Of a DNA stretch of 35,011 bases, positions 25,862-33,341 are shown in pieces. Under the pieces are notes generated by a model that was given only the letters and a program-made list of their open reading frames with translations, did no database searches and was not told the origin of the DNA. This DNA is from Anammoximicrobium sp032229885 (GTDB taxonomy: Bacteria; Planctomycetota; Planctomycetia; Pirellulales; Pirellulaceae). The stretch spans positions 1 through 35,011 of the forward strand of contig JAVYAJ010000056.1 in NCBI GenBank assembly GCA_032229885.1, read 5' to 3'. The position numbers and the translations under genes are program-made. Each line of letters begins with the position of its first letter. The first letter of the stretch is position 1.

Positions 25862-26254
25862 CTATTCCGTCGCCCCCACTTTGGACTCGACATAACGGCA
25901 CAAGTCGCTCACCGTCAACAGGTTGCCGAATTCCTGCACCACCGGATTGGCCTCGAATCGCGACAAGTCGGCGAACGGCATTCGGCTTTTCAGCACGGCC
26001 AGCCCAGCGGGCGTAACTTTGCCGTCCTGCACAAATTCGGTGTTCGTCAACACGTCTTCCGGAGACAGCTCGGAACGCGGGATCTCGATCGAAAAAGCTT
26101 TTTCCAGGCGAAACACGATATCCAAGAAGTCAATAGACTCGGCGCCCAGGTCACCTACCATCGTGGCTTCTGGAGTGACTTCGTCATCCTCGATCCCGAG
26201 CGCTTCGACCAGAGCTTCCTTGACTTTCTCGAACACTTCGGCTTTCGTCGTCAT
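25862..26254 (-). CDS. Acyl carrier protein with an extended C-terminal half
   Basis: A 130-residue ACP. The phosphopantetheine attachment serine is S40 in DLGAESIDFLDIVFRLEKAF, and the acidic N-terminal helix is typical. Standard ACPs have about 78 residues; here about 45 extra residues (roughly 65-110) lie between the recognition helix and the last helix (LTVSDLCRYVES). The ATG at 26254 has GGGAG 9 bases upstream; a TTG 6 bases earlier would sit too close to that site. A well-formed promoter lies at 26394-26422. The ketosynthase gene is downstream on the same strand, so the two probably work together. Confidence 0.88.
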   Translation of the reverse strand: MTTKAEVFEKVKEALVEALGIEDDEVTPEATMVGDLGAESIDFLDIVFRLEKAFSIEIPRSELSPEDVLTNTEFVQDGKVTPAGLAVLKSRMPFADLSRFEANPVVQEFGNLLTVSDLCRYVESKVGATE

Positions 26255-26393
26255 ACCCAATCGCTCCCTTTCTGACCCATTGGTTCAATTCAAGTCTTCC
26301 GGTCCCGCTGTCAAGTCGCTGGCCGTTGCCTCGCACACGGATGCTGGCCCTACCGAGCTGTGCCGTCTGTGCCGAAGATTAGCAAAGACGCTA

Positions 26394-26422
26394 AGTATAC
26401 TTGTCTGTGCGCGCAGAGACAA
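26394..26422 (-). promoter_or_regulatory. Sigma-70-like promoter for the ACP gene
   Basis: On the minus strand: TTGTCT, exactly 17 bases, TATACT, about 140 bases before the ACP ATG. It is the best-formed promoter on the minus strand. Confidence 0.65.
26403..26420. promoter_or_regulatory. Operator-like near-palindrome inside the ACP promoter
   Basis: GTCTGTGCGCGCAGAGAC is an 18-base inverted repeat broken at only one base pair of the arms. It lies between the -35 and -10 elements, overlapping -35. It could bind a dimeric repressor; no regulator is assigned. Confidence 0.35.
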
Positions 26423-26971
26423 CCTAGGATTCAGCAACGCTATCGGTTTCCGACGAGCACTTTCTGTGCTGAAAAAAAAGGCCCCACGCAAGACTGGACC
26501 GCGACTGGCAGCCGGGCGAGTTTCCACATGGATAGCGTTTGCGCCATTTTTCTATGTGGCGCATATTAACACGCATTGTGGCAGTCGCGGCGTGTGGTCG
26601 AGATCCCCGAACTGAACTGCCAGGCGTTCGATTTCGTAGAAGTGGGCCATAATCTCGCTCCCGCTTTGCCGCCTGGGCGCGGAATGCGCCGCCGCCTGCG
26701 AGCGACTGTTTTGCGGCCAGGGAACGACTTTCAGGAATCAACTGACGGAGCGACGGATTTACGATGGTGCAACGCGGATCGGTTGAGCGCGAGTCGGAAT
26801 GACTGAAAGAGCGGCGAGCCAGGCGCCACAACCGCGGACCAACGTGCGGGTGACGGGCAGGCGTTTCGAGCCGTCCCAAGCAGCGTTCCGTGTGCGGGCG
26901 ACGGTCAAACGCGACCCGCGGCGCGATCGAGCGCGTTATCTCGTCGCGTGTGTTTTGCGTCGTGATGGTGC

Positions 26972-27000
26972 GTGCCATCCGCGACCGCGGGAGTTATAAT
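26972..27000 (+). promoter_or_regulatory. Sigma-70-like promoter candidate for ptsI
   Basis: GTGCCA, 17-base spacer, consensus TATAAT, 186 bases before the ptsI ATG. Confidence 0.5.
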
Positions 27001-27185
27001 CGTGCGGCGTACAACGGGGACCGACCGTGGCCGCCCAACGCCCTGCGAGGATGTTCGCGCGGCCGCTGGCGAACGCCGCGCGTTCGCGACTACTTGGGGG
27101 CGCCCGTAACGAGTTCAACCGCACGCGACAAGTTTCCACCCCAAAGCCGGCCGCGCTATACGGCAAGATCTAGGGTTTGAAAGAT

Positions 27186-28949
27186 ATGCGAAGAGGGATC
27201 GCTGTTTCGCCCGGAGTCGCAGTGGGTACGGCTTACTGCGTGAGCGGCGTGTTCGTCACTCCGGCTCGGGCGCGCTCCCGTGTAGCGGATATTACGGGTG
27301 AATTGTCGCGATACGAGATGGCTTGCGAACGCTCGCAACAGGATCTGGCGTCGCTCGAGTCCTCGATCGCCAGCGAAGTTGGGCGGGGCACGGCGGACAT
27401 TTTTGCTGCGCAGTCGGCAATTCTGCGCGACGTGGCGTTCACCAAGAACATTCGCGACTGGATTATCGACGAGCGGCTGTCGGCTCAAGCCGCTTTGCAG
27501 AAGCTGTACGAGCAGTACGAAGACGTCTTTTCGCGCGTGCAGGACGCGTATCTTCGTCAACGGCTGGATGATATTCGCGACGTGATTCAGCGGCTGGTCA
27601 CGAATCTCGAGGATCTCGACCGGTCTGGATTGGACGAAATCGAAGGTCCGTTGATCGTGGTGGCAGACGAATTATTGCCCTCGCAAGTCGTTCGTTTGGG
27701 GAACATGGAAGTCACTGGCATCGTGACTCAGGGCGGTAGCCAAACCAGCCACGCGGCGATCGTGGCTCGAGGACGAGGCATTCCTGCGGTCTCGGGCGTG
27801 CGAGACATTTTACGTCTGGTCCGGACCGGCGATACGCTGATCGTCGATGGCAAGGAAGGTCACGTACTGATCAATCCTGACCCGGAGACCCGCACCGCGT
27901 ACCTGAAGCTCGAACGCGAGTTCTTTGATTTCAAGGATCATCTGGCGGAAAACCACAACCAGCCGGCGTCGACCGCCGACGGCGTTCCGCTCGAGCTGCT
28001 GGGCAATGTGAACAGCGTGGCGGACGCCGAAGCGGCACGCGCGATGGGCGCCGCCGGCGTGGGGTTGTTCCGAACGGAATACCTCTATCTGATGCACCCG
28101 ATCGTGCCGGGCGAAGAAGAGCAGTACCAGGAGTATTGCAACGTGATTCGGGCCAGTCCGGATCACCGCGTGACAATTCGCACGCTCGATCTCGGGGGCG
28201 ACAAAACGATCCCGTTCGCCGGGGGGACGCACCAAGAAGCGAATCCGTTCATGGGGTGGCGAAGCATCCGCTTGTGTTTCGAGCACCCGGAGTTCTTTGC
28301 GATCCAGCTTCGCGCCATCCTGCGTTCCGCGGCGTTTGCGCAGCGCCTCGGTGGCCAGGTTCGCCTGATGTTTCCGATGATCACGACGGTGGAAGAGATC
28401 GATCAGGTGCGTCAGTTGGTGGCGACGGCAAAACAGCAGTTGAATCGCGAGCGAAAGCAATTCGCCGAGGTGCCATTGGGGATTATGATCGAGGTGCCGG
28501 CCGCCGCGATCATGATCGGAGCGATGCTGCGTCAGGTCGATTTTGTCTCCATCGGATCGAACGACCTCGTCCAATATCTGATGGCTGCCGATCGCGATAA
28601 TCCGAAGGTGGCGCATCTGTGTCAACCACTGGCGCCGGCCGTGCTGCATGTGTTGACCGATATCGTCCGCAAGTGCAACGAAGCGGGACGTCCGATCACC
28701 GTCTGCGGCGAAATGGCGGGCCAGCCGCGGGCGTTCGTGCTGCTGTTGGGGATGGGCGTGCGCAGTTTCAGCATGAGTCCGGCATTCGTTCCCTATATCA
28801 AAGAGTTGGCCAACCATTTGACGCTCGACGAAGCGGGCGAGATTCTGACGCAGGCCCTGAAGCTCGCCGTCACCAAAGATGTCGCCGACTATCTGACCGA
28901 GCAACTCTCGCGTCTGGTTCCCGACTTTAGCCGTCTGGGCGTGAATTGA
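27186..28949 (+). CDS. ptsI: Phosphoenolpyruvate-protein phosphotransferase (PTS enzyme I)
   Basis: Transfers phosphate from PEP to HPr, the entry step of the PTS or of a regulatory PTS. The 587-residue protein matches enzyme I: MRRGIAVSPGVAVGTAY at the start, phospho-histidine H189 in GGSQTSHAAIVARGRGIPAV, the PEP-binding segments GVGLFRTEYLYL, RTLDLGGDK and MFPMI, IGSNDLVQY, and the C-terminal VCGEMAGQP with the catalytic cysteine. The ATG at 27186 is preferred over a TTG 9 bases earlier. No HPr or EII gene lies nearby, so its partners are encoded elsewhere. Confidence 0.95.
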   Translation: MRRGIAVSPGVAVGTAYCVSGVFVTPARARSRVADITGELSRYEMACERSQQDLASLESSIASEVGRGTADIFAAQSAILRDVAFTKNIRDWIIDERLSAQAALQKLYEQYEDVFSRVQDAYLRQRLDDIRDVIQRLVTNLEDLDRSGLDEIEGPLIVVADELLPSQVVRLGNMEVTGIVTQGGSQTSHAAIVARGRGIPAVSGVRDILRLVRTGDTLIVDGKEGHVLINPDPETRTAYLKLEREFFDFKDHLAENHNQPASTADGVPLELLGNVNSVADAEAARAMGAAGVGLFRTEYLYLMHPIVPGEEEQYQEYCNVIRASPDHRVTIRTLDLGGDKTIPFAGGTHQEANPFMGWRSIRLCFEHPEFFAIQLRAILRSAAFAQRLGGQVRLMFPMITTVEEIDQVRQLVATAKQQLNRERKQFAEVPLGIMIEVPAAAIMIGAMLRQVDFVSIGSNDLVQYLMAADRDNPKVAHLCQPLAPAVLHVLTDIVRKCNEAGRPITVCGEMAGQPRAFVLLLGMGVRSFSMSPAFVPYIKELANHLTLDEAGEILTQALKLAVTKDVADYLTEQLSRLVPDFSRLGVN

Positions 28950-28951
28950 AC

Positions 28952-28967
28952 GCCCGGACTTGCGGGC
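28952..28967. terminator. Small hairpin between convergent ptsI and scpA
   Basis: GCCCG and CGGGC pair around a 6-base loop in the 19-base gap between the two stops. The T tract is poor, so termination strength is doubtful. Confidence 0.3.
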
Positions 28968-28968
28968 T

Positions 28969-29772
28969 TCAGGCGGCCTGGGCGGTGGCCGTATCGAGTC
29001 CCGCGTCCGGCGGCGCGCCGTAGTTGTCGACGTCGGACAAATCCAAGGATTCGGCAAACGCCTGGCCGGGCAGAATCCGGATTTCCCCGTGCTCGCCGTC
29101 CTGTTCGGTGCAAATGCGGTGATGCCGCACAAGCTCGAGAATCGACAGGAATACGCCGACCATCACCGTCTTGTGCATTCCGGGCTGGAACATCTCGGAA
29201 AACGAGGCTCGCCCGTCGACGACCAGCCGCTCGTGAATGCGCTGCATATAGACATGGATCGGCGTATCGTCATAGACGATGCTCGCGGCCTGGATCTCGC
29301 GGCTGTCTCGAACAATACGTCCAAAGGCGCTGACCAGATCCCACAGCTCGACCTCCTGGATCGGCTGTCCGGCTGGGTCGATCCGCCGCGGCGGCAAGTC
29401 GTTGGCCAACCGGGGAAGATGCTCTTGCCAGGCCCGGGCCTGCTCTTCGAGCAAGCTGGCGGCGTCACGGAATTTTTTATATTCCAACAGGCGCGCCACC
29501 AACTCGTCGCGCGGATCCTGGACCGTTTCCGCCTCGTCCGTGTCCGCCGGAAGCGCGAGCCGAGATTTGATCTCCAACAGCGTGCTGGCCGTCTCGATGA
29601 ACTCGCCGACCGCGTTCACGTCCAGGATTTGCAGAACCTCGAGATAGTCCAGATATTGCCGGACAATCGTGGCGACGGAGATATCCATGACGTCCAGTTC
29701 GTGCTTGCGTACGAGGTACAGCAGCAGATCCAGCGGACCACGGAAAATATCCAACGCCACGCGGAAACTCAT
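28969..29772 (-). CDS. scpA: Segregation and condensation protein A
   Basis: Kleisin subunit of the SMC-ScpAB condensin-like complex that organises and segregates the chromosome. The 267-residue protein begins with the ScpA signature FRGPLDLLLYLVRKHELDVMDI (split across residues 10-31), then IVRQYLDYLEVL and ETASTLLEIKSRLALP. It ends with a winged-helix-like kleisin C-terminus (VMVGVFLSILELVRHH). The start ATG overlaps an upstream in-frame stop (ATGA) of an open frame that may be decayed coding sequence. scpB is not adjacent. Confidence 0.92.
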   Translation of the reverse strand: MSFRVALDIFRGPLDLLLYLVRKHELDVMDISVATIVRQYLDYLEVLQILDVNAVGEFIETASTLLEIKSRLALPADTDEAETVQDPRDELVARLLEYKKFRDAASLLEEQARAWQEHLPRLANDLPPRRIDPAGQPIQEVELWDLVSAFGRIVRDSREIQAASIVYDDTPIHVYMQRIHERLVVDGRASFSEMFQPGMHKTVMVGVFLSILELVRHHRICTEQDGEHGEIRILPGQAFAESLDLSDVDNYGAPPDAGLDTATAQAA

Positions 29773-30497
29773 GGGTTGCTCAACCAGACCTCGTATCGTA
29801 AGGCGGCCGCTCGAACCCCGCGCGTGCTTGTACGCGACGCCTCAAAGCCGGACGACCGCAGACGCTCGGATCGCATGTCCAATTCATCGCCCACGCCGGG
29901 CAGTTGTTGCCTAGTTTGCCACGCCGACGCATCCGTCGAGGCCCCCCCTGCCACACGGAAGAGCCACGCTCCGTCGTGGCCGCAATCTGGCGGCCGCGAC
30001 ACCGCGCGTTCCTCGAAGACGGTGCACTTCCCTACGATCGCCGTCCAGCCACTTCGCTTACCATTGTCTCGTATCCAGATCGTACAGATCGTTCCTCAGG
30101 CAATCGGGAACGGCTTTCCGTTCCAGATCCCACCAATTCTGACTTCCGGAACGAGAAAGCAACCCGTCGAGACGCGCACGCCGCAATCGACGGCCACGCA
30201 AGCGCGCGGATCCGCCCTACGACGGCCTACTGTGCGTACGGCATGATACCCGCCATCGGCAAATCACGGGAGATGGATTCGTGGCGGCGCGGGCGACTGT
30301 ACGAGCGGATGCGCAGACGAGTCTTCGTATGGCTTGAAAACGCCTCGCAGGTTGGACTTCAGGCCACCCGTGCCGGCACGGAACTTGACGCGCACGCGGT
30401 CGATCTCGTCCGCGCACGCAAACAACGAACGCTGGGCGAGCTTGGCGACGACGGACGGATAGAACGACACCAGCGGTCGAAACGCTAGCAGGCACAC
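29769..30497 (-). pseudogene. Doubtful: protein-like frame with two in-frame stops ahead of scpA
   Basis: One minus-strand frame runs about 243 codons with only two stops (near 30266 and 30097) and ends in ATGA overlapping scpA. Pieces read plausibly (CFLVPEVRIGGIWNGKPFPI; CTIWIRDNGKRSGWTAIV), with fewer arginines than the surrounding chance frames. I recognise no family. It may be a decayed gene formerly co-transcribed with scpA, or simply GC-rich non-coding DNA. Otherwise the 29773-30546 gap shows nothing. Confidence 0.2.
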
Positions 30498-30546
30498 AGA
30501 GGGCGTTCGCGGCCGCGGTCAGCGGCTCCATCGCTGGCAGACGAGC

Positions 30547-30915
30547 TCATTCGCGGAAGCGATACCCGATATGCGGCACGGATTGGACATAGTCGGCGTA
30601 CAGGCCCAGCTTCTGTCGCAGCGAGGTGATGTGGCCGGGCAGCGATTGTTCCGTGATCGGATGCCGCGCAGTCGTCGCAGCGGCGGCAATCTGCTGAGGG
30701 CTGAAGGCATGATACGGCTTGGACGCCAAGACCTTGAGAATCCGCCATTCAACGGGATTCAACTTGAACGGTTTTAAGCCGCGGCGGATTTCGTAGGACC
30801 ACGGCGAGTCCGGAAGGTCGTCGGCCCTCGGTTCGAGCGGCATGTTCTGCCGCTGAACCAGGTTGTCGAGGGCATGGATATCGATCTCGCGGCTCTCGGC
30901 CGACGAATCGCTCAT
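30547..30915 (-). CDS. Winged-helix DNA-binding protein (OmpR/PhoB-type effector domain without receiver)
   Basis: A 122-residue protein from the ATG at 30915. Residues 50-122 form a PhoB/OmpR-type winged helix: FKLNPVEWRILKVLASKPYH, the recognition region TEQSLPGHITSLRQKLG, and the wing motif VQSVPHIGYRFRE that ends the protein, as in Trans_reg_C domains. There is no receiver domain or phospho-aspartate; the first 49 residues are polar. The frame stays open upstream to an ATG at 31434 that overlaps the lipoprotein stop (ATGA), but that 173-residue extension is Arg-rich and unlikely to be coding. It lies downstream of the His/Asp lipoprotein gene on the same strand, so co-transcription is possible. 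Confidence 0.75.
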   Translation of the reverse strand: MSDSSAESREIDIHALDNLVQRQNMPLEPRADDLPDSPWSYEIRRGLKPFKLNPVEWRILKVLASKPYHAFSPQQIAAAATTARHPITEQSLPGHITSLRQKLGLYADYVQSVPHIGYRFRE

Positions 30916-31430
30916 GGCATTGCACCACTTTCTCTTAGATCGGCGCCGACACGATTTATCGATTCGAATCGGTCCGGCCATCGCGGCGCGCCGCCCGCTG
31001 CGCCTCGAGATGAACGGGACGCTGGCGGCGGATCGGCGCGCGGTCCCGTCACGCCCAGGCTTGCGATGGGCGGCGCGTATCGACCGCCACGTCGCCCATC
31101 CACGCTGACCTGCGCTGGCGAGCATGACGATCACGTGGGCGTCCTCGGTCCTGACGGCCGCCGTGCCCGTCGCTCCGATTGTATGCCCGCCACTCCGTGC
31201 GGTCAATTTATGCCCAGCCGGGTTCCCGATGGTGTGTCGCCGGGCCCGGGTCGTCTGCGAAGACGCATTTTCCGCAGAACGGCAGCGGGGCCCGTGCCAG
31301 GACGTTGCCCGTCGCGTCCGAGCCGCCGGCTGGCTGGCATCCGACGACGCTCGACTAAATCCCGCGCGCCGCAGCGGAGCGCCGAGCCCGAAGCTCGGCG
31401 CCCGCCCCCCGCTATCCCGCCCGTTGGGGA
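30916..31430. other. Spacer between the lipoprotein and regulator genes
   Basis: About 515 bases. The regulator frame is open through all of it, but the translation is Arg/Ser-rich without domain features. No terminator or promoter was clearly seen. Confidence 0.4.
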
Positions 31431-32042
31431 TCATTGCTTGGCCGGTTCAGCGAGTCCGTTCAACACGGCCTGCAGCTCAGCCATGCTCTTCTCGAGTTGC
31501 TCGGAGTACCCAGTGTAATCGACCTGCTTGCCGGAATGGACTTCGTCGTCGATCTGGCCGTAGATCTTCAGCATCGCGTCTGTCGCCGATTTGACTGATG
31601 CCATCTCTTGTTCGCCCAGTTGGCTCTTGACGGCGAGTTCCGGGAGGGCTTCGAGCAGTTCTCCGACGCCGTGCATCGGGCCGTGCGCTTTGTCCGTATC
31701 GTGGGCCTGCAATGCATCGCGGATCGCTTCGTATTGCTGGTGCAGCGAAGCGACTCCGCTGGCGAAATCCGCCGGCTGCGCATGATCGCCGGCCGTGCCA
31801 TCGTGATCGTGGCCGTCGTGATCATGACCATCGTGATCATGACCATCGTGATCGTGATCGTGACCGTCGTGATCGTGATCGTGACCGTCGTGATCGTGAT
31901 CGTGATCGTGATCCGCATGGCCGCCTCGCGCCGGCTGCGCAGCTCGCTGCGACTCGCCGCCGCTGGGGCCACAACCAGCCAGGACAACGGTCAACAAGGC
32001 GACAGACGAAAACCAAATCCAACTGCGAACTAGCCACGGCAT
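31431..32042 (-). CDS. His/Asp-rich lipoprotein, probable metal binder
   Basis: A 203-residue lipoprotein. Its signal peptide is WIWFSSVALLTVVLAGC, with a canonical lipobox LAGC and acylated C24. Residues 42-81 are almost pure His/Asp/Gly (HDHDHDGHDHD units), a high-capacity site for Zn, Ni, Co or Cu ions as in zinc-chaperone-type proteins. The rest (95-203) is alpha-helical and charged (LHQQYEAIRDALQAH; ELAVKSQLGEQEMASVKSAT), like a small helical bundle. A good GGAGG lies 8 bases before the ATG. It diverges from the CPFC lipoprotein and permease genes. The exact metal and role (uptake, storage or sensing) are unknown. Confidence 0.82.
   Translation of the reverse strand: MPWLVRSWIWFSSVALLTVVLAGCGPSGGESQRAAQPARGGHADHDHDHDHDGHDHDHDGHDHDHDGHDHDGHDHDGHDHDGTAGDHAQPADFASGVASLHQQYEAIRDALQAHDTDKAHGPMHGVGELLEALPELAVKSQLGEQEMASVKSATDAMLKIYGQIDDEVHSGKQVDYTGYSEQLEKSMAELQAVLNGLAEPAKQ
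31800..31918. repeat. Short tandem repeats encoding the His/Asp tract
   Basis: Mixed 6-, 9- and 15-base units built from GTGATC and GTGACC with GTC/ATC spacers. They encode His-Asp and Gly-His-Asp on the minus strand. The purity of the repeat suggests copy number may vary between strains. Confidence 0.9.
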
Positions 32043-32366
32043 GTAGATGCCCTCCTCGAGAACATGGTTCCAGATCCTTCACAACTGACAAAGGCCCATG
32101 AACCTAGCACACCGGATCGGGTTATATCAAGCGGTTGACGCGATTATCTCGTATGTGGGTGAGCCTCGTGACACGAAAGTAGGCAACGGCGCCGCTCCAG
32201 CGAACCATCGCCCACTTTTGCCATCTGTCGGCCCCAGACGCGCGAGGTATACTATCCACGGGCGGTAGTGAACTCGGAAATCGTCTCGATCGTACATCAG
32301 TCGGGAGAGGTCTTGATTCATATCAACCAGCCTCGATCGCACAGACTTGCGGAGAGACAGCGGAAG
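32043..32366. other. Divergent promoter region of the metal-linked locus
   Basis: About 320 bases separating the His/Asp lipoprotein (minus) from the CPFC lipoprotein (plus). The open frame at 32268-32366 upstream of the chosen start is probably leader. I found no clear Zur- or Fur-like palindrome by eye. Confidence 0.5.
32225..32253 (+). promoter_or_regulatory. Promoter candidate for the CPFC lipoprotein gene
   Basis: CTGTCG, 17-base spacer, TATACT, 114 bases before the ATG at 32367. The -10 is good; the -35 matches only three of six positions. Confidence 0.35.
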
Positions 32367-32987
32367 ATGAATGCGCAACCGAGCCGCGCTGCGGTCGTCG
32401 CCGTCATTCGGGTGACGGCCGCGGCCGCTTTGCCATTGATCGGGCTAATTGTTCTGGCGTCGACAACGGTCGGCTGTCGGCGAGCGTCAGATGAGATGGC
32501 CCTGTCTGCCGTGCGCTCGGCCGCGCCGTTTCTGCTGGACGAAGAACCGGCGGGCGCGCAGTCGGTGGTGCAGATACGAGAGGTTTTGGCGTCCGGCGAG
32601 CGATCAGATCAAGTGATCGCGATCGTTCTGGCGGCGCGCGTCGGCGGTCTCGACGGTGTGACCTGGGATCCGAACCGGGCGTCTTTCGTGGTGCGCGATC
32701 CCCCGGATGCCGACGAGGACGAGTCGGAAAAAACACCGCATCACGATGACGATAACTGCCCCTTCTGTCGCGCGCGGAGAAAAAAGGCGTTGGCCAGCAC
32801 GGCGCTGGTGCAACTGGTGGACGAGCAAAACGAAGTTCCGGCGATGGACGCTCGCAAGTTGTTGAATCTCGAGGAAGGCCAGATGATCGTCGTCCGAGGC
32901 CGAGCGCGTCTCGATGGCTTGGGCAACCTGACGGTCCAGGCCGAGAAAATTTATATCCGCCCGGACGCCGCGAAGCGGGCTTTGTGA
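32367..32987 (+). CDS. CPFC lipoprotein, candidate metal-binding envelope protein
   Basis: A 206-residue protein from the ATG at 32367 (GGAAG immediately upstream); an earlier ATG at 32268 adds a leader without signal-peptide character. A hydrophobic segment (ALPLIGLIVLASTTVGC) ends in C37; TVG is a non-canonical lipobox, so lipid attachment is probable but not certain. Residues 117-134 are DEDESEKTPHHDDDNCPFCR: an acidic, His-containing stretch with a CxxC pair that could coordinate metal. The C-terminal part (LVQLVDEQNEVPAMDARKLL; GQMIVVRGRARLDGLGNLTV) is beta-rich, OB-fold-like. It is followed by the permease gene. Similar CPFC proteins occur in planctomycetes; function unknown. Confidence 0.7.
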   Translation: MNAQPSRAAVVAVIRVTAAAALPLIGLIVLASTTVGCRRASDEMALSAVRSAAPFLLDEEPAGAQSVVQIREVLASGERSDQVIAIVLAARVGGLDGVTWDPNRASFVVRDPPDADEDESEKTPHHDDDNCPFCRARRKKALASTALVQLVDEQNEVPAMDARKLLNLEEGQMIVVRGRARLDGLGNLTVQAEKIYIRPDAAKRAL

Positions 32988-33341
32988 GGCGGCGACGACG
33001 CAACCTTTGTGACGAAACGTTCATGACGAAACGTTCATGACGAAACGTTCTTCCGAGCCGCGTGGCGTCGGCTGGTCCGCGCCCGGCTGAGACCCTTTCC
33101 GCGGAGCGTTAGGCCCTGGCATGCACGCGATGTCGTGTTGTATCTTCAGGGGTCATCGCGCAGTTTCGGACGCGTTCATCCAGTCGCTACGTCGTGTACG
33201 TCCGGCGCGGCATCATGTGCGATGTGACAGAAGATAGAGGGCGAGGGGCCTGTCAAACGGCCTGCGCAGGGCGCGCCGCTTGGGACCCTGGTATGGCTGG
33301 CACAACTTGGCGTCGAGGCACAGAGCGAGGAGCGTCGAATC
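32988..33341. other. Intergenic stretch before the permease gene
   Basis: About 350 bases holding the 14-bp triplication at 33010-33051. No gene is seen; a longer frame in it runs out of phase into the permease and is rejected. Confidence 0.4.
33010..33051. repeat. Three tandem 14-bp units
   Basis: TGACGAAACGTTCA twice and TGACGAAACGTTCT once, starting 22 bases after the CPFC lipoprotein stop. Each unit contains the palindrome AACGTT. Confidence 0.95.

Larger units (their letters stand above)
26255..27185. other. Divergent intergenic region between the ACP and ptsI genes
   Basis: About 930 bases holding the promoters of both flanking genes (26394-26422 minus; 26972-27000 plus). Between them I see no supportable gene; a 184-codon minus-strand frame is Arg-rich. 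Confidence 0.5.

Noticed and set aside
26424..26978. 184-codon minus-strand frame upstream of the ACP gene
   Set aside because: Arg-rich chance composition, and its 3' end abuts the ACP promoter; no family resemblance.
27810..29132. 440-codon minus-strand open frame
   Set aside because: Antisense shadow of ptsI; composition is His/Arg/Gln-rich and the opposite strand is an unmistakable enzyme I.
32043..32366. Zur/Fur box in the divergent promoter region
   Set aside because: I looked for an AT-rich palindrome such as a GTTATA-type Zur site; only a half-site-like GTTATATC was seen without a matching arm.
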